A program made the position numbers and the translations under genes. The notes under the pieces are model-generated. The model did no database searches, was not told where the DNA came from, and was given only the letters and a program-made list of their open reading frames with translations. From Harmothoe impar (taxonomy: Eukaryota > Annelida > Polychaeta > Phyllodocida > Polynoidae), in NCBI GenBank assembly GCA_947462335.1, contig OX381717.1:50139523-50203522 (forward strand): a stretch of 64,000 nucleotides of DNA, given 5' to 3'. Numbering within the stretch: the first letter of the stretch is position 1; each line of letters opens with the position of its first letter. Positions 42,536 through 53,500 of this stretch are shown here, in pieces.

Positions 42536-42868
42536 AGCAATACATGCCATACTCTCAGTCCCAAATCCTTCCGAAGGAAGGCTCTGGTGACAGCCAGTAT
42601 GACCTTGAACTTGGGATTTTGCTGGGTTTGGGCAATCCCTGCTGGTAGCTTGGAGCCAGTGGACAGGAACCAGAATGTATGATGGTAGTTTTCCCTGTAT
42701 TTCCCATCATACTTTCTGGTTCCATTTCTGGTTCCTGTTCGCTGGTTCCAAGCTAACTACAGGGACTGCCTAAACCGAGCAAAATCCAAGTTCAAGGTCA
42801 TACTGGTTGTCCCCAGAGCCTTCTTTCGGAAGGATTTGGGAACGAGAGTACACATGCCATACATGACT
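42536..42868. mobile_element. Foldback element, about 155-bp arms
   Basis: Left arm (42536-42690: ATACATGCCATACTCTC, CAAATCCTTCCGAAGGAAGG, TTGAACTTGGGATTTTGCT, GGACAGGAACCAGAA) is the inverse of the right arm (42706-42868). The centre is a few bases near 42700. The right arm has an extra half-copy of GGTTCC words. Confidence 0.9.
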
Positions 42869-43500
42869 GACCCTTGGTCAACTGCTTCTCCTGTACTGGC
42901 CAAGTGCCTGCACTGCAGGTTCTCAACTTACCACAAGTGGTGCTACTATCGACGGTTAGGTATCCCATATTATACCACAGCGAGCACGGAGAACAAAGCA
43001 TTTCACACCTCTAGTATACTGCATACAGCTAGTGGTATAAACAAGTTCTAGGTCTTGTACCAAGCTGTAGGGGTATTCAGTGAAGGGAGCCTTATAGACC
43101 CCCTTCGCGTACAGCTTGGTACTCGTCCTATAACTACTACATATTGGTAACACTTCATGAAAGTAAATAATTTTACTATTGATATCTGGGTTTGTGTTTG
43201 TAACATCGTTCATATGTCTCCAAGTAACTATGTCTCGAGATATCTCTCATTGCTCAGGTAATCATTTAAATAGCTCAGAGACTTTTGGAGAACGTTGGCT
43301 ATAATATAAATGGCATGAAAACGTGACCTTGGGACCTGAATCCCTTAATTTCGGTGACTTTCTGACATGAGGGGGGGGGGCTTTTTTTATAAACCATGTT
43401 ATCTTGGCATGAACTCATAAACAGGTGCCCAGAACTCAGGTCAGTGTCTCAAGCACTCCCCCAATGGGGACAGATGACATAAGGACCCCGTGTAGAGGCC
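42869..43500. other. No gene seen
   Basis: A short inverted pair GTACCAAGCTGTA / TACAGCTTGGTAC lies near 43057 and 43110. G run at 43370-43380. Otherwise nothing recognised. Confidence 0.35.
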
Positions 43501-44370
43501 TACACTGTAAAAAAGGTGTTTAGATCGTAAACACAATCCTAAACACATTCCTGCCCCGTATTTGTCCACACAATATGTTCCTAAACATGTTTAGATCAAT
43601 AATAATAATATGTTTAGCTCAGTGCTTAGGAATTTATGTATTTAAAGCAATGTGTTTAGGAGAATGTTATTGTGTTTATCTGTCAAGTATTTAAGGATAA
43701 AAGTGGTGTGTCTAGAGATTTAGATCATTATTATGTTTAGATATTTATATTTAAATAGATTTTTTTATTTCCATATAGTGTCTTGAAGAGACTTTTACCA
43801 GCCCCCCCCCCCTTCACCGTAGGGCAATATCTATATGCATCACTAATTCACATAGGCCTTTACTCTAACATAGACACAACCTAGAGTCAATACAACATAC
43901 CTTCAAGGAAGATAATGCTTTATCCATCCAGAGTTCTTAAAAGAGGTGTCTATGTAGCAAATGTATCTCTATTGCATCTTAATCATAGTGATGTAGCATT
44001 CAACCCTTGAATCCTGCAATGTGTATTATTATCCTTTTGTATCCCATGAAATTTAAGTTAATTAACTCAAATTTAAGCAATTTAGATCACAATAGCGTTT
44101 GAGTGGTTATAGAAACTACAGTCAACCACAGAGCTGCTATCTGGTATGTGTTTGATAGACTATGATCTAAACACTACATGTTTGAATCATAAACACCAAT
44201 TTTTCATACTGTTTAAATACTAAACATCTAAACATATTCAATATAGCTGTTTAGGTGTTAAGAATAAAAGTGTTTGATTCCTAAACAGAAGGATTCAAAG
44301 ACACAAACCTACTAAAATGTTTAGACTTTAAACATGTTTGGACCTAAAAATGTTTCTTTTTTGCAGTGTA
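43501..44370. mobile_element. MITE, TACACTGTAAAAAAGG termini, GTTTAGA-rich interior
   Basis: TACACTGTAAAAAAGGTGTT and TGTTTCTTTTTTGCAGTGTA are inverted. The first and last 250 bases are filled with TGTTTAGATC/GATCTAAACA words in opposite orientation, so the element as a whole is palindromic. Confidence 0.85.
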
Positions 44371-44515
44371 TGACTGAGAGGTTATGACCTTAAAGCTCTA
44401 GTTTTGGGACATACCAGGCACCATTTAACCAGCTAACCTCTTAAAATAGGTGACTTCAGGGTGTGACAGAATGGTTACTTTCATAAATTACGAAGCCAGC
44501 TGGCTTGTACCTTCA

Positions 44516-44561
44516 GGTAGACCCCTGCAAAGCACCAGCTTCAGCTTTGCAGGGGTCTACC
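44516..44561. repeat. Perfect 18-bp hairpin with 10-base loop
   Basis: GGTAGACCCCTGCAAAGC pairs perfectly with GCTTTGCAGGGGTCTACC around the loop ACCAGCTTCA. It lies between the outer and middle MITE layers. Confidence 0.95.
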
Positions 44562-45297
44562 TAAGGGTCATTTTCCATTAGCCGATTTGGGGTTGATCAG
44601 TAGACAGTCGGCAGGTAAAGTCACAACAATTAGGGGACCTAGCGGAAGCAAGGCAATGCGCCTAAGGTAGGATGAAACATCTACTTTTGTATTTGTCTCT
44701 TTTACCCAATAAAACACTTAAAAATATAAAATTATACTCTTTATAGTATAAAGGTGGGACTCCACTAACCGATTTTGTTCTCAGATCGGGGCAATTCTCA
44801 CGAATCTGGCTCAGTTATATACCATGACAATGGTATACAGTAGACAGGATCTTTGTTTACAAATGATGTTATGGTTTATAAACAATGTGGAAAATAGAAT
44901 TGCCAAGGCTATGTAACACGATTTAGGTCCCGATTTTGCATCTCTGGTCGATTTTGACTCCTGATCTCATATCATACTGGTTTGATTTTTATTTATCTGA
45001 ACTGTACGATCTCTAGGCCTATGTTTATACCTGGTCAAACTCTACATACCTATAGTGAGATGCAAACATAAACAAACCCTCAGATTTTCCTGATCGTACT
45101 GCGTTTCTCATGTTATTCTTTTCTAAAGGGAAAGCTATGGGGTTCTCATATGATCCGATTGTGAGAATTGCCCAAAAAATCGCGTAGCGGAGCCCCAGGT
45201 TAACTGTTGTGGCTCTGCATGTAGATTGTCTGCCAATTGTCTGCCGATTGCCTGGCGATCAATCCCAAATCGGCTAATGGAAAATGGCCTTTAAGGC
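44562..45297. mobile_element. Middle layer: CCATTAGCCGATTT MITE, copy 2
   Basis: TAAGGGTCATTTTCCATTAG then CCGATTTGGG at the left; CCCAAATCGGCTAATGGAAA then ATGGCCTTTAAGG at the right. Same family as 13079-13420. Confidence 0.9.
44751..45199. mobile_element. Inner layer: AAGGTGGGACTCCACTAACC MITE, copy 1
   Basis: AAGGTGGGACTCCACTAACC then GATTTT, and GCAATTCTCACGAATCTG; right side GAGAATTGCCCAAAAAATCG then GGAGCCCC. A sibling sits at 47203-47662. Confidence 0.9.
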
Positions 45298-45350
45298 ACA
45301 AGCAGGCTGGCTTCGTCATTTTGTGACATTTTGGCACACTCTGAACTCAC

Positions 45351-45570
45351 ATATTACGAGTATTTATATGTGTGTGTGGTTGTGTGGGTGGGTCAACCTG
45401 GCCCCACCCGACTAGAAGTGTTCCAGAGCCTCATCGCTGGCACCAAAGCTTGTTGGTGAAATTAGTTCCGGTGCGCTGGTATTGTAGTACAGTATCATAG
45501 ATTAATGTAGGCAGTTACCGCAGGAGGATTCCCTGCAACATTTGGGGAGGTGAGGCAGTTATAGCCCTCT
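45351..45570. other. No gene seen
   Basis: Nothing recognised. Confidence 0.3.
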
Positions 45571-45572
45571 AA

Positions 45573-45770
45573 CTGGTGCGGACTTGTTCCCGCAGCTACA
45601 ATGTTTACACTGACACCAGCAAATCTCGTGAGACCTTGGCTCTGCTCTTGTATTGCAGCTTGTTCCCCGGAAGCTATGGGTTGTGAGTGTCTGGTCACTG
45701 CCTAAGTCTCACGATAGATTGCAAGCTCAGAACTTACATGGCCGCCCATACGGAGAAACCCGAGACTTCG
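45573..45770. repeat. Dispersed about 200-bp repeat, copy 1
   Basis: Aligned by eye to 57424-57620: TTGTTCCCGCAGCTAC, GTTTACACTGACACCAGC, ACCTTGGCTCTGCTCTTG, GGAAGCTATGG, CAGAACTTACATGGCCGCCC. Contains TCTCGTGAGA, close to the TCTCGCGAGA core-promoter motif. Origin unknown. Confidence 0.75.
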
Positions 45771-46055
45771 CTATAGCCCCTCAGGTGATATGTAAGCGAT
45801 GACACTTGGGTTCTCCAGGGTCAAGGTTGCATGAGCTTGGTGGGTGTGTATACTATGGGTAGCACCTTTATGCACTTGACTGTGCCACTGTTACAACTAT
45901 TACTGAAAAGGGGGTTAGGGAAGGAGGAGGAGCAGGGGGACCATTCATCACAGGTGAATTGTGACCAATATTTGGAGCAACATGGGACTGCATAAGACTG
46001 CTTATGGATCAGCGGAAAGGGAGGGGGGGCTGGGTGTATTATACATCGGAATATA
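45771..46055. other. No gene seen
   Basis: Nothing recognised. Confidence 0.3.
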
Positions 46056-46059
46056 AAGT

Positions 46060-46165
46060 GGCATGATCACCGGGAGTGTCCCATTCACATTTCTATAGTA
46101 CACGACTGTACGGATCTCGTCTACTATATGTAGTTAAGTTTGAGTGGTGATATTGCCCCATAACC
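46060..46165. repeat. Short dispersed repeat (about 100 bp), copy 1
   Basis: GTGGCATGATCACCGGGAGT, TGTCCCATTCACATTTCTA then GTTAAGTTTGAGTGGTGAT. Related to 50256-50353 and, inverted, to 48428-48527. Confidence 0.65.
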
Positions 46166-47202
46166 CTTTCCTGCCTAGAACTATTTTGACAAAATTAAGT
46201 TTTTACGTCATCATGGGAAAATTGTATAATAGCTTAATATTTTGTTGAACATAATATTATGCTTTATATTATAATTTTGGAAAGCTGTTGAAATGCCCAT
46301 TCCATTCCATTTTGAAAAAAAACATTCTCAATTATGACTCTTTATATACTTTATGCGGTAGACAAGAGCTGCAGAAATAGAAATTGCATTGAAGGACCTG
46401 CATTTTGAGGCTCAAAGAATAAAGCAGCGTCTGAAATGTAACACATTATGGGTTTATCAAAAACACATTTGGCCAAGTATTGATCAAATTTAACACATCA
46501 TTATGGATTTCAGTGGGAAAATTGAATGGAAAAAAAAACGGTGGTGAAATAATTAGGACTTTCCTTGCGTGATGTGCCAATGTATTCTAACCCTCTGATT
46601 GGGAAAAACTATATGATATGATACAGATTAATTTTAATCTTTATCAGATCATATAGTTTTCCATAAATGAGGCCCCCATGCCTCTATCATTTTATTAGTC
46701 CATTTCTGAGGGGTTAACTCGAAACCCTCCAGGCGGCACCAAGGGAGTGCTATATACTGGATAAGCGTCGTACTCGTGTGAAAACGTCGATCCTCAACGG
46801 AGCAAGACCAATCTTTACATACCTCGGGACCACTCATTGGGAAGGTATGCATCTACTGATGCAGATTAGTATCAGTACTATGTACGTTGTGCTTGCTATA
46901 CATTTGCATATGTGCGTGATTATTGGAGGTCACTTTGGGTGAGATTACAGTTGTTTTTTTGTTTTTTTTTTCCTTTCCCCGCACTTAGATGGCCCTCATG
47001 GATCTTAATAAGTCAGGGGAAAACAATATATGAGATACCAGGTTTTGTCACTCGCATTCGTGATGCTGATTTGGTTATTTTTCATTTTAGGATACACACG
47101 GGGCTTCACTTAAACTGAACCATACACCATTAACCCTGAGGGTTGCAGAAGTATGGGTTAATGTTGTACCCAGAAGGGGTCAGGGCTATTAGGATGTGGT
47201 GT
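46166..47202. other. No gene; one hairpin at 46601-46661
   Basis: GGAAAAACTATATGATATGA pairs with TCAGATCATATAGTTTTCC around 24 bases. No gene recognised. Confidence 0.45.
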
Positions 47203-47662
47203 TAAGGTGAGGCTCCACTAGCCGATTTTATTCAAAAATAAGTGCAATTCTCACGAATCTGACTCAGTTATATACCATGACAATTAAATACCTTAAGCAT
47301 AGAGGTACCATAGACCCTGCAAAATGTTTATGTTTATGAATAATGTTTATGTCTATAAACAAGTGGAAATAGAATTGCCAAGGCTATGTAAGACGATTTA
47401 GGTCCCGATTTAGGTCCCGATTTCGCAACCCAGGCCGATTTTGGCTCCCAATTCCATATCTAACAGATTTGATTTTCATTGGTCTGATCTGCAGGACTCT
47501 TAATCGGCCGATTTATACACAACTTATGCAGAAAATGAATGGCTTAATCGGCCAAATTTATAAAGGGCTTTTCTATGCCTGTTCAAACTGTGTAGACATG
47601 TGATATGATGTATGATTGGATCGTGAGAATTACCCAAAAGATCGGGTAGTGAAGTCCCAGCT
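47203..47662. mobile_element. MITE, AAGGTGAGGCTCCACTAGCC, copy 2
   Basis: Sibling of 44751-45199: left AAGGTGAGGCTCCACTAGCC, GCAATTCTCACGAATCTGA, CAGTTATATACCATGACAAT; right GTGAGAATTACCCAAAAGAT, GTGAAGTCCCAGCTT. It carries a short duplication TTTAGGTCCCGATT near 47395-47425. Confidence 0.9.
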
Positions 47663-48186
47663 TATTATGTTCAAGTAAGTTGATTGAAGGGACTGATATT
47701 TAAGGTTTAATTGGTCGCATAAGGATCTAACAGTCGCCAGGAAGTCTGACATAAGGTAAACCAATTAATGACTTGTCCCTTACCTATATACTATAATTAT
47801 AGATGTATACATACATGTTACAATCCTACAAGTGGTGTAATTACAAATTAGGGTATGGGTGGGGGATAGAGATGATTGCATGTATACTGACACAAGTGTG
47901 TCACCATGGTAGAACTTGAAGAAGTGGACTAGTATATACATGATGGATGATGCTTTAGGGGGAAAGGTTTAGGGTGGGATGTGAGGAAAGGGAGCGGCCT
48001 CGTATTGCCAAAACATTTCCGCTCGACTGCTCGCATAAACCTGGGTACTGTGCAGGTAGCCGCGTAATGGGAGCAAACAGGGAGGGCCAATTGCAACGCC
48101 TCAGAGTGTATGATCTTTTAACCCACGGTGGGCGGGTGAAACAAAGGCTTCACACGTTGGGTATATCGCATACCCGAGGGTTAAAT
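47663..48186. other. No gene seen
   Basis: Nothing recognised. Confidence 0.35.
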
Positions 48187-48322
48187 CAGATAGACTACAC
48201 CTGGCCAGGGTCCTTCCACATACCCACTGCCCACTGGTCATCGACTCGGTGTATGACACCTCGTCTTGACCCTGTGGGGCAGTGGGTATATGGAAGAACC
48301 GTGTCCAGGTGTAGTCTATCTA
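48187..48322. mobile_element. Short foldback, about 45-bp arms
   Basis: AGATAGACTACACCTGGCCA...CATACCCACTGCCC is the inverse of GGGCAGTGGGTATATGG...GTCCAGGTGTAGTCTATCT, with a 43-base centre. Confidence 0.9.
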
Positions 48323-48427
48323 ACACGTAACCTTACACCCACGCCTGAAGATTTGTGATAGGTTAAACTAATGTCTGCAGAAGCATTTGTATAGTATTAT
48401 ATTTTATATTATCATGCATAGGCCATG

Positions 48428-48527
48428 AATTAAAGAGACATTCTCACTACTCGCACTAAACCACATAGTACACTAGAACAGTACTAGAATTGTTAGTGGG
48501 ATACGCTCGGTGATTATGCCACTTTAA
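48428..48527. repeat. Short dispersed repeat, copy 2 (inverted)
   Basis: AGTACTAGAATTGTTAGTGG, GATACGCTCGGTGATTATGC and CACTCGCACTAAACCACATA match the inverse of 50256-50353. Confidence 0.8.
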
Positions 48528-48529
48528 GA

Positions 48530-49085
48530 TCCAAAGCTTGGAAGTTCAATGGTGCTGTAGGGGGAGGACTACATTCCAAAAACTATCTCCGTACAATTAC
48601 GATGAATCACAGGCATCAATAGATACCAGATTTCGCAGTTATTTTCAAGGTCACGGTAAATTTGACAGACCTTTCCTGTTCTTTTATAACAGTCATTCAT
48701 CATTATTATAAAGATCGATTCTCTAATATAGACCTCCATCTCGTTTCCCTAGTGGGACACAGAGGCGTAGGAAGCAAATCTTCATTGGGGGGGCCCAGGG
48801 CAGTCTCGGACTCCCATACCAACACAGCTCCGGGTCCCTCTGCTGGCCGAGGCTGGGCCCAGGGGGGCCCACTCCAACCAACTTTAGATATCAGCCTTTA
48901 TGAATGATGTATCATATACACACTTTTATACCACGATTCTGGCGTTTCCCGTGTCGAGAGTGGATAATCGCCATGCGGTTATCTCAGGATATACGCACGC
49001 TCAGAATTTATTTTTTACACCAAGACGTCTCTACATATTTTAACAAGGTAATGAAAGATAGACATAGCCATATTGGCTTCGAATT
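48530..49085. other. No gene seen
   Basis: Contains a run of G with GGGGCCCAGGG (48788-48800). No coding feature recognised. Confidence 0.35.
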
Positions 49086-49086
49086 T

Positions 49087-49165
49087 AGTGTGAACCGTAC
49101 GGGATGCGAACCCCGGCCGCTGAAGCCAAACGCGAGTGCCTAACCTCATGCGCCGTAAAGTTTAC
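49087..49165 (-). repeat. tRNA-derived SINE head
   Basis: The minus strand reads GCGCATGAGGTTAGGCACTC (A-box region) and GGGGTTCGCATCCCGTACGG (good B box). The acceptor stem does not close, so it is a SINE head, not a tRNA gene. Flanked by inverted ATATTGGCTTC / GAAGCCAATAT. Confidence 0.6.
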
Positions 49166-49204
49166 ACATATATAGCGGGTAGGAAGCCAATATACCTTAC
49201 CTTG

Positions 49205-49790
49205 TCGCCATGATTTTGTTGATCGTCCGGTCAATGCGTCTTGAATAACATCCAAATGTAGCGAAATTAGACCATGACAGGGTTAATCCTTCAATCTGGT
49301 ACATGCTAAGAGCTCCTTGTTGATATTCCCGTGCAGTATTCGCCTTTTAATTGCGTATAAATTCCTCATATTTCGACATTTTGCGATCGATACCAGCCCG
49401 GTACACAGCGGGACGGGATGTAAAACCAACACGCCAAGTCGAGTGACCAATGCGCCCGATTGACCTACTTTCCAAGGTGGCTTCGATCAGGCGATCTTCA
49501 TTTGTAGTCCATTGGTCTCTCGAATTAGCTATGTTGGTTGCGTCAGTCGGTCACGTGATCACACGCGTCCCGCTGTTTACAATTCTAACCGGCTGGCGGC
49601 CTTCACAAAATGTCGAAATATGAGGATTTTACGCAATTAAAAGACTATTTCTGCACGGGAACATCAAGAAGGATATCTATACACGTACTGGATTGAAGGA
49701 ATAAGCGTGACATGGTCTAATTTCGCCATATTTGGATGTTATTCACTACGTATTCGGTACCGCTGGGAGAATCATGGCGCTCAGCTATGC
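49205..49790. mobile_element. Foldback element, about 200-bp arms
   Basis: GAATAACATCCAAATGTAGC, GAAATTAGACCATGACAGG, TCCTCATATTTCGACATTTT (left) are the inverse of AAATGTCGAAATATGAGGAT, CATGGTCTAATTTCGCCATA, TGGATGTTATTCAC (right). Centre near 49500. Confidence 0.9.
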
Positions 49791-49891
49791 GCCGAGTCTG
49801 CCAGTCGGCGAGACAAAATGGACAATTGAAAAAGGTAGGCCTTATACGATATGATCTTCATATATTTGAAGAAATAGTGGTATAAACGCAT

Positions 49892-49987
49892 TAATGGCTG
49901 ATTGGGAAAGCACTTGTGAGGTATATCTAGCTAATGATATCATTACTGCAAGATATACCTCACGCGTGCTTTCCCGATCAACCATTA
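49892..49987. mobile_element. Short foldback, about 36-bp arms
   Basis: AATGGCTGATTGGGAAAGCA then GTGAGGTATATCT is the inverse of AGATATACCTCACGCGTGCT then TTCCCGATCAACCATT. Confidence 0.9.
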
Positions 49988-50255
49988 TTGCATCAGTATA
50001 TTGTGTTGTATAGAAAAAAAGTATTTGAGCCCCCTATAGTTCTGATTACTACTGCAATTTACAGCCTCCTACGTGGGAGCCTGGTTATTTAACAGCTATA
50101 CCCAGATTGTGTAGCATACCACCTGCTGCAGCCTGCATCAGGACATTAAAAAGTAGGGTGTTTAATATAAGACTTATGCAAATTAAAGAAATCACTGCAT
50201 GAACCTTTACATTTAAGCAAACTTTGCATTGCTTAAAGTCATCTGTTAAGCGGCT

Positions 50256-50353
50256 TTTAAGTGGCATAATCACCAAACGTATCCCACTCACAATTCTAGT
50301 ACTGTTATAGTATTCTATATGGTTAAGTGCGAGTGGTGGGATTGCCCCTTTAA
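50256..50353. repeat. Short dispersed repeat, copy 3
   Basis: GTGGCATAATCACCAAACGT, TATCCCACTCACAATTCTAG, TTAAGTGCGAGTGGTGGGAT then TTGCCCCTTTAAG. The two ends (AAGTGGCATAATC / GGGATTGCCCCTTT) are weakly inverted. Confidence 0.75.
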
Positions 50354-50529
50354 GTCTGGTAAATGTGTTGTTCGGGGCCCTGGCGGGGCCCAGTTTGGGC
50401 TAGCCCACTTGGGCCCGGTCTGGCGCCCAGTGCCCATTCTCGCAGGGCCCCAGTCGGGAAACACAGGTGGGGCCCAGTTTGCAGCCCAATCGGGGCCCAA
50501 CTGGGGCCCAGTTTGGTTTGCTACTTGGG
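50354..50529. repeat. GGGGCCCAGTTTG-rich tract
   Basis: At least six GGGCCC or GGGGCCC words, with GGGCCCAGTTTGG recurring. It borders the minisatellite. Confidence 0.6.
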
Positions 50530-53500
50530 TGGGTGCATCTCCTCCACTTCCTGGGGCATCTCCAACCCCTCTTGGTGCATCTCCACCACGTCCAAGTCCA
50601 TCGCCGACCCCTCTTGCGCGAGGTGCATCTCCGACCCCTCTCGATGCATCTCCGACCCCTCTCGGTGCATCTCCTCCACATCCCAGTGCATCTCCGACCC
50701 CTCTTGGTGCATCTCCATCACGTCCGGGTCCAGTGATTCTGATGGTTTTCCTCTCGCCCCCCGGCTCCCAGGTCCATCCCCCAGTGATTCCGATGGTTTT
50801 CCTCCCGCCGCCCGGCGCCCTGGTCCATCCACCAGTGATTCCGATGGTTTTCCTCTCGCCGCTCGGCGCCCTGGTCCATCAACCAGTGAATCCTGGTGCA
50901 TCTCCACCACGTCTCGGTGCATCTCCACCACGTCCCGGTGCATCTCCACCACATCCCAGTGCACCTTCGAACCCTCCCGGTGCATCTCCACCAAGTCCCG
51001 GTGCATCTCCACCATGTCCCAGCGCATCTCCACCATGTCCCGGTGCATTTCCACCACGTCCCGGTGCACCTTTGAACCCTCTCGGTGCATCTCCCCCACG
51101 TCCAAGTGCATCTCCACCACATCCCGCTGCATCTCGGACCCCTCTCGGCACATCTGCACTATGTCCCCCTGCATCTCTGACCCCTCTCGGTGCATCTCCA
51201 CCACGTCCCGGTGCATCTCCACCACGTCCCGGTGCCTCTCCACCACGTCCTGGTCCATCTCTGACCCCTCTCGGTGCATTTCCGACCCCTCTTGCTGCAT
51301 CTCCACCACGTCCTGCTGCATCTCCGACCCCTCTTGGTGCATCTCCACCTCATCCCGCAGCACCTCCGACCCCTCTTGGAGCATCTCCACCACGTCCCGG
51401 TACATCTCTGGCCCCTCCCGGTGCATCTCCGACCCCTCTCGGTGCAACTCCACCACGTCCTGGTACATCTCTGACCCAACTCGATGCATCTCCACCTTGT
51501 CCAGGTGCATCTCTGACCCCTCTCGGTGCATCTCCGACCCCTCTCGGTGCATCTCCACCACGTCCTGGTGCCTCTCCGACCCCTCTTGGTGCATCTCCAC
51601 CACTTCCCGGTGCATCTCCACCACGTCCTGGTCCATCTCTGACCCCTCTCGGTGCATTTCTGACCCCTCTTGCTGCATCTCCACCATGTCAAGTTGCATC
51701 TCCGACCCATCTTGGTGCCTCTCCACCATGTCTCGGTGCATCTCCGACCTCTCTCGGTGCATCTCCACCACATCCCACTGCATCTCTGACCCCTCTCGGT
51801 GCATCTCCACCACGTCCCGGTGCATCTCCACCACGTCCCGGTGCATCTTCACCACGTTCTGGTCCATCTCTGACCCCTCTCGGTGCATTTCTGACCCCTC
51901 TTGCTGCATTTCCACCATGTCTCGCTGCATCTCTGACCCCTCTCGGTGCATCTCCACCTCGTCCCGCTGCAACTCCGACCCCTCTTGGAGCATCTCCACC
52001 ACGTCCCGGTACATCTCTGGCCCCTCCTGGTGCATCTCCGACCCCTCTCGGTGCAACTCCACCACGTCCTGGTACATCTCCGACCCTTCTCGATGCATCT
52101 CCACCTTGTCCAGGTGCATCTCTGGCCCCTCTCGGTGCATCTCCGACCCCTCTCGGTGCATCTCCACCACGTCCTGGTGCCTCTCCGACCCCTCTCGGTG
52201 CATCTCCACCACTTCCCGGTGCCTCTCCGACCCCTCTCGGTGCATGTCCACCACGTCCCCGTGCCTCTCCAACCCCTCTCGGTGCATGTCCACCACGTCC
52301 CGGTGCCTCTCCGACCCCTCTCGGTGCATCTCAGCCACACCCTCCTGTACGATCCCTGAGATGCAGCCCCAATCTCGGCCGAGATGCAGCCCCAAACTCG
52401 GCCGAGATGTAGCCCCAATCTCGGCCGAGATGTAGCCCCAAACTCGGCCGAGATGTAGTCCCAATCTCGGCCGAGATCGCCCAACACCCTCCTGTAGGAT
52501 CCCTGACATTCTGGCATCGTCCGACGGCCGCCAGCATCGTCCGACATCTTCCTGGCATCTCCCTTCTCGGCCGAGGATTTGCCCAATCTCAGCCGGTGTC
52601 CAATCTCGGCCGACACCCAACCTCGGCCGAGAATGCACCCAATCTCGGCCGACATCCGATCCCGGCCGAGAATGCACCCAATCTCGGCCGACATCCGATC
52701 CCGGCCAAAAACGCACCCACCCCCGGCCGACACCACCCCGTGCCCGCTCGTCCGAAGCCCAACAGCATCGACCTCCTGCTTCCAGTAGCGACCCGGAACT
52801 CCAAGGATCTAACGGCTGCCAGACTCGTCCTACATCGTCCTGTGTGTGCCTGGACCTGCCAGCATCGTCCGACGGCCGCCAGAATCGTCCGACATCTTTT
52901 TCTGACATCCCCGACCTGCCAGGATCGTCCGACGGCCGCAAGAATTGTCCAACATCTTCCTCTGACATCTCCGACCTGCCTGGATTATCCGACCACCGAG
53001 ATCCTTGTCCGAGATCCCCCCGTACCAGTCCCGACCTCACAGCATCATCCGACGGCCGATAATGCACCCAGTCTCGTCCTAGATCCTCCTGTGTCAGCCC
53101 CGACCTCTCTAAATCGTCCGACGGCCGCCCGTTTCGTCCGACTTCCTCCAGTACCATCTCCGACCTGTCTGCATCGTCCAACGGCCACCAGTTTCGTCTG
53201 CCTTCCTCCAGTACCATCTCCGACTTGCTAACGTCGTCCGCCAGCCGTCCACATCGTCTGCCTTCCTCCAGTACCATCCCCGACCTCACAACATCGTCCG
53301 ACGGCCGCCAGCTTCGTCCGACATCCTCCTGTACCATTCCTGACCGTCCATCATCGCCTGACGGCCGCGAAAACCATCCGACATCCTTCTGTGTGGTCCT
53401 CAGTTTGCTAGGATCGTCTGCAGTCTTCCAGCATCGTTGTACACCTCCCTGTGCCGTCCCCGACCTGTCAGCATCGTCCGACGGCCGCCAGTATCGTCCA

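Larger units (their letters stand above)
44450..45350. mobile_element. Outer layer of a three-layer MITE nest
   Basis: GTGACTTCAGGGTGTGACAG ... ACGAAGCCAGCTGGCTTGT (44450-44509) is the inverse of ACAAGCAGGCTGGCTTCGT ... TGGCACACTCTGAACTCAC (45298-45350). It encloses the elements at 44562-45297 and 44751-45199. Confidence 0.7.

Noticed and set aside
45495..45698. Minus-strand frame of 67 residues as a gene
   Set aside because: Its only support is partial similarity to the frame at 57203-57520, which is explained by the dispersed DNA repeat; recorded as a finding instead.
50530..52345. Possible CRISPR array
   Set aside because: Units abut directly with no unique spacers, there are no cas genes, and the genome is eukaryotic.
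50319..52435. Two + strand frames of nearly 700 residues (GASPPRP and CISTTSR heptapeptides)
   Set aside because: They share the 21-bp minisatellite and stop at its edges; no upstream unique coding sequence or signal supports either. The minus frame was kept because it crosses different repeat types and begins near an LTR.
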